64,000 nucleotides of DNA from the NCBI RefSeq assembly GCF_004216695.1, contig NZ_SGXC01000001.1, positions 1,178,001 to 1,242,000 of the forward strand, in the 5' to 3' direction. The DNA comes from Pigmentiphaga kullae. GTDB taxonomy: Bacteria > Pseudomonadota > Gammaproteobacteria > Burkholderiales > Burkholderiaceae_B. A program made the position numbers and the translations under genes. Under the pieces are notes generated by a model that was not told the origin of the DNA, did no database searches, and saw only the letters and a list, made by a program, of their open reading frames with translations. Below are positions 25,850-34,484 of this stretch, piece by piece (within the stretch, counting starts at the first letter, position 1; each line of letters begins with the position of its first letter).

Positions 25850-26386
25850 TTACCTCTTGATCTTCGCCAGCGGGTGCTCGGGCGGGTAGGTCGGGGTGAT
25901 GGGCTTCTTGGCGCCCAGCATCACACACATCAGGGCGTCTTCGTCGCCGATGTTGATTTCCTCGCGGTACACGCCCGGGGGAACCGACACCAGGTCGCGA
26001 TCGGTCAGGATGGTTTCGAAGCGCTCGCCGTCCTTCTCCAGGACCACCTTGAGCTTGCCGCGGATGACGAAGAAGATTTCCTCGACGTCGGTGTGCAGGT
26101 GCGGGGGGCCTTCGTGGCCGGCCGGGATCACCATGGTCGAGAACGTGAAGTGCTCGGAAGGCACGGTGTTCGAGTCGGCGGCGACGCCGGTGCCGCCCGT
26201 GCCGACGTAGCGCATTTGCGCACGGCGGTACTTGGGATCGAAGTCGGCCTGGAACTTCAGGGCATCCCAATCGTACTTGCGGGTCGAGAACCGCGCGACG
26301 CGCGAGTTCATCCAGGTCTCGAAGTCAGTGCCTTCGGGGCGGTCCCAGCTGCGGGCGACTTGCTGTTGTTCGGACATATCCGTCAT
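25850..26386 (-). CDS. Cupin-domain protein
   Basis: 178-residue single-cupin protein. The metal motif is PPHLHTDVEEIFFVIRG (two His and one Glu) in the first half of the barrel; a possible fourth ligand histidine is replaced near VPPGVYREE. The N-terminal 70 residues (WDRPEGTDFETWMNSRV) form an extension I do not recognise. It could be a small dioxygenase, isomerase or ligand-binding protein. The ATG at 26386 has AGGAG 6 nt upstream, better than the ATG at 26401. First gene of the IclR operon and directly downstream of a strong palindrome. Confidence 0.8.
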   Translation of the reverse strand: MTDMSEQQQVARSWDRPEGTDFETWMNSRVARFSTRKYDWDALKFQADFDPKYRRAQMRYVGTGGTGVAADSNTVPSEHFTFSTMVIPAGHEGPPHLHTDVEEIFFVIRGKLKVVLEKDGERFETILTDRDLVSVPPGVYREEINIGDEDALMCVMLGAKKPITPTYPPEHPLAKIKR

Positions 26387-26762
26387 GGTGTACTCCTGCA
26401 TGGGCGGCTAGGCGCCGCGAGAGCGGGTGAAGGCGGGCCCGGGAAGGCGCCCGCCGCGGTGTGTTCGCTGTCACTGCCACGCGTTTTATATTTAAAACGC
26501 GGATTTAATAGTGAAACAAGGCTAAATATACGCCCTATTGGTGAAATCGTCACTAGGGTAAACACTAGTCCGCCATTACCGAGTACAATTGCAGTCTGCG
26601 CCTGGCTCCAATCCGGGCGTGCATCCGGCCAGGCGCCGCGCGCCATGTCTTCCGGGCTCCACCCGGACAGCCGTTTTCCGGCCGGCCTATCCCCAGTTAC
26701 CACATACGTCAGCCTCGATTGGAGTCACTCAGCTTGAGCGACGGGCCGTCGCTGGAGTTGTC
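26387..26762. promoter_or_regulatory. 376-nt divergent control region, cupin operon / rhlE
   Basis: No gene is seen here. It holds an AT-rich patch in otherwise GC-rich DNA with a perfect dyad CGCGTTTTA (26479-26487), TATT, TAAAACGCG (26492-26500), about 93 nt upstream of the cupin ATG. A smaller repeat, CACTAG twice near 26550-26570, follows. The dyad is a good candidate operator for the IclR regulator at 23882. The rhlE leader occupies the right side, with no clear -10/-35 recognised. Confidence 0.55.
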
Positions 26763-28247
26763 TTGATTACTTCCGATATTTCGTTTGCCGACCTTGGCCT
26801 GGCCGAGCCGCTGATGCGTGCCATCGCCGATGCCGGTTATACCCATCCCACCCCCATCCAGGCCCAGGCGATTCCCCAGGTGCTCAAGGGCGGCGACCTG
26901 CTGGCCGCCGCGCAGACCGGCACCGGCAAGACCGCCGGCTTCACGCTGCCCCTGCTGCACCTGCTGTCGTCCAACCGCCCCGCGCAGATGCGCCCGGGCC
27001 GGCCGCGCTGCCTGATCCTGACGCCCACGCGCGAACTGACCGCGCAGGTCGAGGAATCCGTCCAGATCTACGGCAAGTACCTGCCGCTCAAATCCATGGT
27101 GATGTTCGGCGGCGTCAACATCAATCCGCAGATCACCGCGCTGAAGAAGCCGGTGGACATCCTGGTCGCGACCCCCGGTCGCCTGCTGGACCATGTGGGC
27201 CAGAAGACGCTGGACCTGTCCGGTGTCGAGATCCTGGTGCTGGACGAAGCCGACCGCATGCTGGACATGGGTTTCATCCGCGACATCCGCAAGATCCTCG
27301 CGCTGCTGCCGTCCAAGCGCCAGAACCTGTTGTTCTCGGCCACCTTCTCCGACGACATCCGCGCCCTGGCCAAGGGCGTGCTGAACGATCCGGGCGAGGT
27401 CTCGGTCGCGCGGCGCAACACCGCCTCCGAACTGGTGCGCCAGTCGGTGCTGCTGGTGCAGAAGGAACAGAAGCGCGACCTGCTCAGCCACCTGGTGCGC
27501 AGCAATGGCTGGAAGCAGGTGCTGGTGTTCACGCGCACCAAGCACGGCGCCAACCGGCTGGCCGAGAAGCTGGTCAAGGACGGCGTTCCCGCCGCCGCCA
27601 TCCATGGCAACAAGAGCCAGTCCGCCCGCACCAAGGCGCTGGCCGGGTTCAAGGACGGCTCGGTGGAAGTGCTGGTGGCGACCGACATCGCGGCGCGCGG
27701 CCTGGACATCGACCAATTGCCGCAGGTGGTGAATTTCGAGTTGCCCAACGTGCCCGAGGACTACGTGCACCGCATCGGCCGCACCGGCCGCGCGGGCGCG
27801 ACGGGCGCCGCGGTGTCGCTGGTCGATGGCGAGGAAGGCAAGCTGCTGGCCGACATCGAGAAGCTGATCAAGCGCAAGATCGACCGCGAGCCCCTGCCCG
27901 CCTTCACCGTGTCGGCACCCGATCGCGACGAGCGGGCCGACCGCCCGCCGCGCTCGCATGCGCCGCGCCAGGGTCAGGGCCGCCAGGGCGCGCCGCGCGA
28001 CGGCGGCCGTGGGCAGTCCGGCCATGGTTCGGGCGGCCGCCAGCCGTCCGGCGGTGGCCGTGGACAGGGCGCCGCGCGCGGGCAGGGTCCGGCCAGTCGG
28101 CCGGCCTCGTCTCCGTCCAGCCAGGCCCGTCCGGCCCAGCCGCGCCATGCCGCGCCCGCTTCCCAGGGCGCGGCTCGCCCCGCCGGCGAAGCCCGCAGCG
28201 GCGGCGCCCGCCGCCCCGCCCTCTTCACGCCCAAGACGCAGGGCTGA
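26763..28247 (+). CDS. rhlE: DEAD-box ATP-dependent RNA helicase, RhlE type
   Basis: 494-residue RNA helicase remodelling structured RNA, for example in ribosome assembly and mRNA decay. Motifs in order: Q motif [12 protein letters not shown], Walker [30 protein letters not shown] in [20 protein letters not shown], and [10 protein letters not shown]. From about residue 385 a basic, Gly/Arg/Pro-rich tail without fixed fold binds RNA nonspecifically. I take the TTG at 26763 (GGAG 7 nt upstream) as start, because the in-frame ATG at 26589 would add 58 residues of unlikely sequence. A housekeeping gene between accessory clusters. Confidence 0.93.
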   Translation: MITSDISFADLGLAEPLMRAIADAGYTHPTPIQAQAIPQVLKGGDLLAAAQTGTGKTAGFTLPLLHLLSSNRPAQMRPGRPRCLILTPTRELTAQVEESVQIYGKYLPLKSMVMFGGVNINPQITALKKPVDILVATPGRLLDHVGQKTLDLSGVEILVLDEADRMLDMGFIRDIRKILALLPSKRQNLLFSATFSDDIRALAKGVLNDPGEVSVARRNTASELVRQSVLLVQKEQKRDLLSHLVRSNGWKQVLVFTRTKHGANRLAEKLVKDGVPAAAIHGNKSQSARTKALAGFKDGSVEVLVATDIAARGLDIDQLPQVVNFELPNVPEDYVHRIGRTGRAGATGAAVSLVDGEEGKLLADIEKLIKRKIDREPLPAFTVSAPDRDERADRPPRSHAPRQGQGRQGAPRDGGRGQSGHGSGGRQPSGGGRGQGAARGQGPASRPASSPSSQARPAQPRHAAPASQGAARPAGEARSGGARRPALFTPKTQG

Positions 28248-28254
28248 GTCACCT

Positions 28255-28288
28255 GCGCCGCCGGATCGCCTGCGCGGTCCGGCGGCGC
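28255..28288 (+). terminator. Hairpin after rhlE
   Basis: GCGCCGCCGGA and TCCGGCGGCGC form a perfect 11-bp stem with a 12-nt loop, 7 nt after the rhlE stop. Only a weak pyrimidine-rich tail (CTTTCTCCCCCC) follows about 10 nt later, so it is a probable but not textbook terminator. Confidence 0.6.
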
Positions 28289-28371
28289 GTGCCATCGCTT
28301 TCTCCCCCCTTTCGATCCGTGCGCGTCCCGCTACTTGTGCGTTGACGCCGGATAGCTACGCTCGTAAACTA

Positions 28372-28400
28372 TTTGCGAAACTTAGTTTCGCAATGCGAAC
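28372..28400 (+). promoter_or_regulatory. 29-bp palindromic operator, site 1 (candidate IclR site)
   Basis: Core dyad TGCGAAACTTAGTTTCGCA at 28374-28392, flanked by a further TGCGAA half-repeat. The full 29 bp is the reverse complement of the site at 34485-34513 with one mismatch. It lies 50 nt upstream of the flavoprotein hydroxylase start. Two copies at the two ends of one gene cluster, one of them beside an IclR gene, point to a shared regulator. Confidence 0.8.
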
Positions 28401-28449
28401 ATAACGTATCAGGCCACGACCTCATGTCCCACAGCGAGAAACAGCACGC

Positions 28450-29715
28450 ATGAAAGCGCCCCACGACCAACCGCGCATCCTGATCGCCGGCGCGGGCATA
28501 GGAGGGCTGACCACGGCCCTGGCTCTCAGAAGACTGGGCTTCCGCCATGTCGAGGTGCTGGAACAGACGGCGGTCCTGAAGGAGGTCGGCGCGGGCATCC
28601 AGCTCGGCCCCAATGCCGTCAAGGTCCTGCACGACCTGGGCATCGCCCCGGCGCTGGAAGCCGTGGCGGTGGCGCCGCTGGCTACCCGGTCGCGCGACTG
28701 GGCCAGCGGCCGCACCATCCGCGATTTTCCGCTGGGGCCGGAGTGCGCGCAGCGCTACGGCGCGCCCTACTACCACGTGCATCGCGCCGATCTGCACAAT
28801 GCCCTGATCGACGCATATGGGCGCGAGAACGTGCGGCTGGCGCAGCGCGTCAAGACGTATGCGCAGGACGCGGCGGGCGTGAGCGTGGTCCTGGAGTCGG
28901 GCGAGACCGTGGAAGGCGACGTGCTGGTCGGGGCCGACGGCGTGCATTCGGTCGTGCGCGGCCAGTTGCTGGAAGGGCAGGATCCGCGCTTCACCGGGCT
29001 GCTTGCCTGGCGGGGCATGGCGGATGCGGACCGCGCCCGCCACCTGGGCATCGAAAAGAACGTCAACGCCTGGTGGGGGCCGCATCGGCACTTCGTGAAC
29101 TACTACGTGTCGGCGGGCCGGCGCATCAACTGGATCGGCATCGTGCCCGCGGGGCAGTGGCGGCTCGAATCGTGGTCGGCGCGCGGCGACAAGGCCGAGG
29201 TGCTGAAGGAGTTCGACGGCTGGCACCCCATCGTGCGCGGCCTGATCGAGGCCACCGACGACGTGTTCAAGTGGGCGTTGTACGACCGCGATCCCTGGCC
29301 CGTGTGGACCCGTGGCCGGGTGACGCTGCTGGGCGACGCGGCCCATCCCATGGTGCCTTTCCTGTCGCAGGGCGGTTCCCAAAGCATCGAGGACGGCCTT
29401 GTGCTGGCGCTGTGTCTGGCCGGGCTGCCGCACGATCCGGCTGCCGCGCTCAAGACCTACGAGGAACTGCGCACCGGCCGCACGGCGCGCGTGCAACTGG
29501 GCTCGCGCGAGGCGGGTCGCATGTTCCACCAGACCGATCCGCTCAAGAAATTCATGCGCAATCTGAAGTTCCGCTGGGCCGCCCTGACCAACAGCCAGGA
29601 AAAGTGGCGCCGGGTCGACTGGCTGTACAGCTACGATTGTCGGGAGGCCGTGGCCGCGAAGCTGGGCGCCGTGTCCGCTAGCGTGCCAGCTCCCACCGCC
29701 GATAGCATCGCCTGA
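28450..29715 (+). CDS. FAD-dependent aromatic/pyridine hydroxylase (NicC/salicylate hydroxylase-like)
   Basis: 421-residue group A flavoprotein monooxygenase, using NAD(P)H and O2 to hydroxylate a ring, sometimes with loss of a carboxyl group. GAGIGG at 14-19 binds FAD, GADG at 161-164 is the DG motif, GDAAHP at 295-300 the second FAD motif. GAGIQLGPNAVKVLHDLGI is shared with 3-hydroxybenzoate 6-hydroxylases, salicylate hydroxylases and NicC. Because the cluster encodes a NicX-type 2,5-dihydroxypyridine dioxygenase, formation of 2,5-dihydroxypyridine from a hydroxypyridine carboxylate is the favoured role (inference). Its 3' end overlaps the convergent kinase-like gene by 38 nt. Confidence 0.82.
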   Translation: MKAPHDQPRILIAGAGIGGLTTALALRRLGFRHVEVLEQTAVLKEVGAGIQLGPNAVKVLHDLGIAPALEAVAVAPLATRSRDWASGRTIRDFPLGPECAQRYGAPYYHVHRADLHNALIDAYGRENVRLAQRVKTYAQDAAGVSVVLESGETVEGDVLVGADGVHSVVRGQLLEGQDPRFTGLLAWRGMADADRARHLGIEKNVNAWWGPHRHFVNYYVSAGRRINWIGIVPAGQWRLESWSARGDKAEVLKEFDGWHPIVRGLIEATDDVFKWALYDRDPWPVWTRGRVTLLGDAAHPMVPFLSQGGSQSIEDGLVLALCLAGLPHDPAAALKTYEELRTGRTARVQLGSREAGRMFHQTDPLKKFMRNLKFRWAALTNSQEKWRRVDWLYSYDCREAVAAKLGAVSASVPAPTADSIA

Positions 29716-30205
29716 TCGCCGCCGCCGAGGGCAGCGTCACCGTGGGCAGGTCGAGCCCTTTGATCATCTCGACATAGCGTCGGCGGTTGCGCGGCGTGAC
29801 CACGGCGATATGGTGGATCATCGCCCACTTGACGCTGTCGCGGCCGCCTTCGAGCGCGCCGCGACGGTCGCGCTCGAACCAGGTCCGGCGCAGGTAGCGC
29901 AGCAGGCTCAGCGGCGTGGAGATGTCCAGCAGGATCACGCCGGTGGCGCGCCGCAGGCGCTGCGGCATGCAGCTGGAATAGTTGCCGTCCATGACCCAGC
30001 GCTCGCCCGCGATGGCCGCGTCGTGCAGGGCGGTGAATTCGTCCGCGGGGCGGGGCTCCCAGTCGGTATGGGGCAGGTGGTAGAGCTGGTCGAGGTGGAC
30101 CGGCTCCAGGGCGCATTTGCGGGCGATCGCCTCGGCCAGCGTGGACTTCCCGCTGTTGGAGGGCCCGACGATGCAGATGCGCGGCCCCAGGCTCGCAAGC
30201 TTCAT
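29678..30205 (-). CDS. P-loop adenylate kinase-like / topology-modulation-like protein
   Basis: 175-residue P-loop protein of the FlaR/'topology modulation' AAA_17-type family. Walker A is VGPSNSGKST near residues 13-22; HLDQLYHLPHTDW, GNYSS and RRTWFERDRRG follow the pattern of small nucleoside-kinase-like proteins. The start at 30205 has GAAGGA about 9 nt upstream; the earlier ATG at 30232 is less likely. It does not fit an obvious pyridine-degradation step and may be a bystander captured between hydroxylase and amidase. Function unknown; nucleotide or small-molecule phosphorylation is possible. Confidence 0.75.
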   Translation of the reverse strand: MKLASLGPRICIVGPSNSGKSTLAEAIARKCALEPVHLDQLYHLPHTDWEPRPADEFTALHDAAIAGERWVMDGNYSSCMPQRLRRATGVILLDISTPLSLLRYLRRTWFERDRRGALEGGRDSVKWAMIHHIAVVTPRNRRRYVEMIKGLDLPTVTLPSAAAIRRCYRRWELAR

Positions 30206-30274
30206 GAAAAAGTGTCCTTCACATCCAGACACCTTTTTATTCGATGGCGCGCGCCCTGCCCAGCCCGGCGGGGA

Positions 30275-31672
30275 TCAGAGCGGCGGGCGCGCCTCGAATC
30301 CCAGCACCGTTTCCAGCGCGTGCGCCGCTTGCAATACCTCGGCATCGTGGCCGCGCGGCGCGGCGATGTGCAGGCCCATGGGCAGGCCGGCGGCGGTCAG
30401 TCCCATGGGGATGCTGATGGCGGGCTGCTGCGTCAGGTTGAACAGCGACGTGTAGGGCGTCCAGGCGCGCCGGTTGGGGAATTCCTCGAATTCCTTCGGA
30501 TAGCTCAGGTTCGCGTCGAAGGCGGGGGCCGCGACGGTGGGCGTCAGCAGCAGGTCGAAGCGCTGGTGGAAGGCGTGCAGGCGCCGCGCCAGGTCCTGGC
30601 AGCGCGCCTGCGCGCCCATGTAGTCCTCCAGCGCCAGGCCGGCGCCGTCTTCCAGGATGCCGGCCATGACGGGCGACAGCAGCGCGCGCCGCTCCGCCGG
30701 CATGTGCTGCAGCGCATACCGGTATCCCGCCTGCAGCAGGACCAGGTAGTCGTCGATGGGATTGTCGATGTCCGGATCGGCTTCTTCGACGATGGCGCCC
30801 AGCTCGGTCAGACGCTTTCCCATCTGCCGGAAGGCCTGGGCGATCCCGGCGTCGACCTTGGGGGCGTAGCCCAGCGTCAGGCTGAGGGCGACGCGCTTGT
30901 CGCGCAGGCCTCGTTCGAGATCGGCGCCCAGGCTGTCGGGCCGCCAGGGCAGCGACATGGCGTCGCGCGGATCGGGCCGGGCGATGACGTCCAGCACCGT
31001 GGCCGTGTCCCGCACGTTGCGGGCCAGGGGGCCGACGCAGGACAGGCCGCCGGCCACGTTGGGCGGATACATGGGCACCAGGCCGCCGGTGGCCTTGAAA
31101 CCCACCACGCCGGTCAGGGCCGCGGGAATGCGCAGCGATCCGCCGGCGTCCGAGCCCAGCGCGAAGGGGCAGAAGCCGGCGGACACCGAGGCCGCGCCGC
31201 CGCCCGAAGAGCCGCCGGCCTGCTTGGTCGTGTCCCAGGGATTGGTGGTGGCGCCGGTGAGGGGGCTGATGGTGACCGGACCCGCGCCCAGTTCCGGCAT
31301 GGTGGTCAGGCCCAGCAGCACCGCGCCGCCTTCCCGGCAGCGCAGCACCGCGGGCGCGGTGTCCGCCACGGGATCGGCGGGCATTGCGCGCGAGCCGCGC
31401 CGGTGGGGCAGCCCGGCCACCATCAGGTTGTCCTTGGCGGTGAAGGGGGCTCCGTCCAGCGGTCCGAGCGGCGCGCCGCGCAGCCATCGCGCCTCGCTGG
31501 CGCGGGCCGCCGCGCGGGCGCGGTCCTCGTCCAGGATGGTGAACGCATTGATGCGCTCGTTCAGCGCGGCGATGCGGGCAAGCTGCGATTCGAGCGCCTC
31601 GACCGGAGAGATCTCCTTGCGTTCGAAGGCGTGGGCGAGCTGCGTAAGGGAAAGGAACGGCAGGTCTGGCAT
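30275..31672 (-). CDS. Amidase-signature family hydrolase (pyridine cluster)
   Basis: 465-residue amidase-signature enzyme with complete triad Lys80 (FTAKDNL), Ser155 (GGSSGGG) and Ser179 (SDAGGSLRIPA), the two serines 24 apart. The sequence ends with the usual FNLTQQPAISIPMG block. In nicotinate-type pathways ring opening of 2,5-dihydroxypyridine gives N-formylmaleamate, then maleamate. The known amidase NicF is isochorismatase-like, and no such gene is present here, so this enzyme may take over an amide-cleaving step. Located 33 nt downstream of the NicX-like gene on the same strand, so probably co-transcribed. Confidence 0.88.
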   Translation of the reverse strand: MPDLPFLSLTQLAHAFERKEISPVEALESQLARIAALNERINAFTILDEDRARAAARASEARWLRGAPLGPLDGAPFTAKDNLMVAGLPHRRGSRAMPADPVADTAPAVLRCREGGAVLLGLTTMPELGAGPVTISPLTGATTNPWDTTKQAGGSSGGGAASVSAGFCPFALGSDAGGSLRIPAALTGVVGFKATGGLVPMYPPNVAGGLSCVGPLARNVRDTATVLDVIARPDPRDAMSLPWRPDSLGADLERGLRDKRVALSLTLGYAPKVDAGIAQAFRQMGKRLTELGAIVEEADPDIDNPIDDYLVLLQAGYRYALQHMPAERRALLSPVMAGILEDGAGLALEDYMGAQARCQDLARRLHAFHQRFDLLLTPTVAAPAFDANLSYPKEFEEFPNRRAWTPYTSLFNLTQQPAISIPMGLTAAGLPMGLHIAAPRGHDAEVLQAAHALETVLGFEARPPL

Positions 31673-31705
31673 GCTGGTGGGAATCCTGGGTTGATCGATG
31701 GCGCG

Positions 31706-32758
31706 TTACTGCGGCTGGGCGCCGTCGACGCGCTGGCCGGGGGCCACGACGTCGCCGTCCACGACCATGGGTTGGCCGTCCACGTGGAACGAGCATTTGC
31801 GCATGGGGATGTCCAGGTGCGCCTTGGTGCGGCGGCCGCCGCCGGGGCCGGTGGAAAACAGGAAATTGCCGTAGAACGACCGCGCTTCCATGCCTATGGT
31901 GGCGGCCTTGTCGTACAGCCCGAGCGAGGTCCAGCGGGCCTTGGGCTGCAGCCCCCAGCCCAGGTGCGACACCGCGTAGGCGTCGGGGTCGTCGAAGCCG
32001 CGCAGGTAGGTGTCCAGGAACTCGGCATCCAGCCCGCCCGAGATGCGCACGATGGCGCCGCGCTCGATCTCCAGGGTGATGGGAGTCTGCACGTAGTTCT
32101 TGAACGGCAGGATGATGTCGCCCGGGGCCAGCACCACCACGCCCTCGGCCGTGCCGTCGTCGGGCAGGCGGGCGACGAAGCCGCTGGGCCAGTGGTCCCA
32201 GCGGCCGGGGCTGTCCACGTAGCCGTACTCCGCGGTGATGGGATAGGCGCCTATGGAGGCCGTGAGCCGGGTGCCCGCCGCGGACGTGACGGTGATGCGG
32301 CGCCCTTGCGCGTAGGCGTCGCGCGCGGCCAGCACGCGGCGCCGGTCGTCCGGCGACGGCATGACGCGCGCGAGGACTTCCGGCGGCTCGTAGGCCAGCA
32401 GCATGCGGGTGCCGGATTCCAGCACCGCGCGCTGGCCCGGCGTGAACAGCAGGAACACGGTGTCGATGACCAGGTCGGCCGCCTTCATCGCGGCCAGCGC
32501 CATGGGGTCGTCGTCGATGGGCGAGGCGCCGCTGACCACGGTGGGATCGGTGCCTACCTCGCAGGTATCCCAGTTGGGCGCGATCTCCAGCTTGACCACC
32601 CGCGCCTGCAGCGCGGCGGCGGCCCGGGCGGCGGCATCGGCCACCCGCGGGTCGGAGTTCTGCGAGGTCAGGATCAGCACGTTCTCGCCCGGGGACAGCT
32701 TCGAGAGCTGCAGGACGTCCGTCCAGCAGCGGGTCAGTTGCGAGGGGCTCAGCGGCAT
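31706..32758 (-). CDS. nicX: 2,5-dihydroxypyridine 5,6-dioxygenase (NicX-like)
   Basis: 350-residue member of the M29-like family containing NicX, the non-heme iron enzyme that opens 2,5-dihydroxypyridine to N-formylmaleamate. The stretches EYGYVDSPGRWDHWPSGF, DIILPFKNY, HLGWGLQPKARW, FYGNFLFSTGP and AHLDIPMR match my memory of P. putida NicX closely. The iron ligands reported there (His265, His318, Asp320) correspond to His265, His314 and Asp316 here. The ATG at 32758 (MPLSPSQLT) also matches the NicX N-terminus. Flanked by amidase and flavin reductase. Family confident; a related hydroxylated pyridine as substrate cannot be excluded. Confidence 0.87.
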   Translation of the reverse strand: MPLSPSQLTRCWTDVLQLSKLSPGENVLILTSQNSDPRVADAAARAAAALQARVVKLEIAPNWDTCEVGTDPTVVSGASPIDDDPMALAAMKAADLVIDTVFLLFTPGQRAVLESGTRMLLAYEPPEVLARVMPSPDDRRRVLAARDAYAQGRRITVTSAAGTRLTASIGAYPITAEYGYVDSPGRWDHWPSGFVARLPDDGTAEGVVVLAPGDIILPFKNYVQTPITLEIERGAIVRISGGLDAEFLDTYLRGFDDPDAYAVSHLGWGLQPKARWTSLGLYDKAATIGMEARSFYGNFLFSTGPGGGRRTKAHLDIPMRKCSFHVDGQPMVVDGDVVAPGQRVDGAQPQ

Positions 32759-32783
32759 GGGGCCTCCGGAATGCCGGGCGCGG

Positions 32784-33422
32784 TCATGGCCGCTGCCCGA
32801 AGCGATTGAACGAATCGTGTTCCAGGCTGAAGGCATCCCCCAGCCGGCAGTAGTCCCGGCCGGCCAGCCGTCCCACGCCGCGCAGCGCGGCCATGTCGAT
32901 GCGGCCTTGCGCGCCGACCACGTCGGAATCCACGTGGATGGCGACCACCTCGCCCAGGACCAGGGTGTAGCTGCCGCGCGGCAGCGGCAGCGCCTGTGTC
33001 AGCGTGCATTCGAACCAGGCCTTGGACTCGGCCACGCAGGGCGGACGCACCAGCGAGGCGGGCGCGGGCGTCAGGCCCGAGGCCTGGAACTCGTCCACGC
33101 CGGATGGGTGCGCCTGGGCGCAGGCGTCCTGCTGCGGCGCGATGGCTTCGCCGACCAGGTTGACCACGAACTCCCCGGTGGCGAGGATATTGTTCAGCGT
33201 GTCCTTGGGACGGTCCCCGGCGTGGCGGCCGATCGAGATGCACAGGTAGGGCGGATCCGTGGATACGGCATTGAACCAGCTGAACGGAGCGAGGTTGGCC
33301 CGTCCGTCGCGGTCGACCGTGGACACCAGCGCGATGGGCCGGGGCACGACCAGCCCGGCCACCAGCTTGTACAGGCGCGCCGGGTCGGTCTGGTCGGGAA
33401 GGTAGCGGATCTTCGTGGTCAC
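32784..33422 (-). CDS. Flavin reductase-like / FMN-binding split-barrel protein (DIM6/NTAB type)
   Basis: 212-residue FMN-binding protein: RPIALVSTVDRDGRANLAPFSWFNAVSTDPP (key part NLAPFSWFNAVS) is the DIM6/NTAB flavin reductase signature, and DTLNNILATGEFVVNLV is typical of this subgroup. Such proteins provide reduced flavin to two-component oxygenases or act as reductases. The GTG start at 33422 overlaps the TGA of the Bug gene (GTGA), so it is translationally coupled. The group A hydroxylase at 28450 should not need a separate reductase, which leaves its job open. Confidence 0.83.
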   Translation of the reverse strand: MTTKIRYLPDQTDPARLYKLVAGLVVPRPIALVSTVDRDGRANLAPFSWFNAVSTDPPYLCISIGRHAGDRPKDTLNNILATGEFVVNLVGEAIAPQQDACAQAHPSGVDEFQASGLTPAPASLVRPPCVAESKAWFECTLTQALPLPRGSYTLVLGEVVAIHVDSDVVGAQGRIDMAALRGVGRLAGRDYCRLGDAFSLEHDSFNRFGQRP

Positions 33423-34393
33423 TCGGGTCGGATGTTGGCTTCGCGGATGACGGTCTTGAAGGTGGTCAGTTCGTCGTGGATGAGCCTGGCCGACTCCGCC
33501 GGCGACGCATAGCGGGTAATGATGGACTGGGCCAGCAGCGGTTCCTGCACCGCCTTGTCGGAGAAGACCTGCTTGAAGGCGCGGTCGAGCTTCTCGATGA
33601 CGGGCGCGGGCGTGCCGGCGGGGGCCAGCGCGAACAGCTTGGCGCTGACATCGTAGCCCTTGAGGCCGGCCTCGGTCGCGGTCGGCACATTGGGCAGCAG
33701 GCTGATGCGCTCGGGCGAGGCGACGGCCAGCGCGCGCAGCTTCTGGTTGCGGATGTGGGGCAGCGTGGCCGCCAGGCTTTCTATGCTCATGTTCACCTGC
33801 CCACCCACCAGGTCGAGCAGCGACGGCGAGATGCCCTTGTAGGGAACGTGCAGCAGGTCGACGCCCGCGGCGCGCTTGAACATTTCCCCGGCCAGGTGCT
33901 GTACCGAGCCGTTGCCGCTGGAGGCGAAGGTCAGCGCGCCCGGTTTGGCCTTGGCCAGCGCGACGAGCTCCTGGACGGAGGTGGCCTTGACGCCGGGATT
34001 GACCACGATCACGAATGGGATGCTGCCGAACACCGAGACCGGGGTGAAGCTTTTCTCCAGGTCGAAGGGCGCGGAGCGTTCGTACAGCGAGGCGTAGATC
34101 GCGTGGCTGGTCAGCGAACTCCACAGCAGGGTGTAGCCGTCGGGGTCGGCCTTGGCGACGGATTCCGCGCCTATGCTGCCGGTGGCGCCGGGGCGGTTGA
34201 CCACGACCACCTGCTGGCCGAGCTGCTTGGCCAGCATGGGGCCGGCCAGGCGCGCGGCCGCGTCCACACCGCCGCCCGGGGGCCAGGGCACGACCAGGGT
34301 GATGGGCCGTTCCGGCCATTCCGCATGGGCCCCCAGGCTGGTTGCCAGCGCGATGGCCCCGATGGCGGTTTTCAAGACTGCTTTGACGTTCAT
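33419..34393 (-). CDS. Bug/TctC-family periplasmic solute receptor (pyridine cluster)
   Basis: 324-residue Bug receptor, first gene of the minus-strand arm of the cluster. The signal peptide ends at AHA, residue 24, followed by EWPERPITLVVPWPPGG. HVPYKGIS is conserved. The ATG at 34393 is selected; an upstream in-frame ATG at 34537 would translate through the operator. It is divergent from the IclR gene, with the 29-bp site 2 about 92 nt upstream. Likely ligand: the pyridine carboxylate consumed by the cluster (inference). Confidence 0.92.
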   Translation of the reverse strand: MNVKAVLKTAIGAIALATSLGAHAEWPERPITLVVPWPPGGGVDAAARLAGPMLAKQLGQQVVVVNRPGATGSIGAESVAKADPDGYTLLWSSLTSHAIYASLYERSAPFDLEKSFTPVSVFGSIPFVIVVNPGVKATSVQELVALAKAKPGALTFASSGNGSVQHLAGEMFKRAAGVDLLHVPYKGISPSLLDLVGGQVNMSIESLAATLPHIRNQKLRALAVASPERISLLPNVPTATEAGLKGYDVSAKLFALAPAGTPAPVIEKLDRAFKQVFSDKAVQEPLLAQSIITRYASPAESARLIHDELTTFKTVIREANIRPE

Positions 34394-34484
34394 GCTCGAC
34401 CCTCGATGATGATGGCGAAGCCCCCGGCATTCCTGCCGTGGACGCTTGTGCAACCGGGGCCGTGCGGCCCTTGCCTCCTTGGTA

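Noticed and set aside
29810-32809. 999-codon plus-strand frame opposite amidase and NicX
   Set aside because: Antisense shadow of well-supported amidase and dioxygenase genes; composition is His/Gln/Arg-rich and it crosses three real genes.
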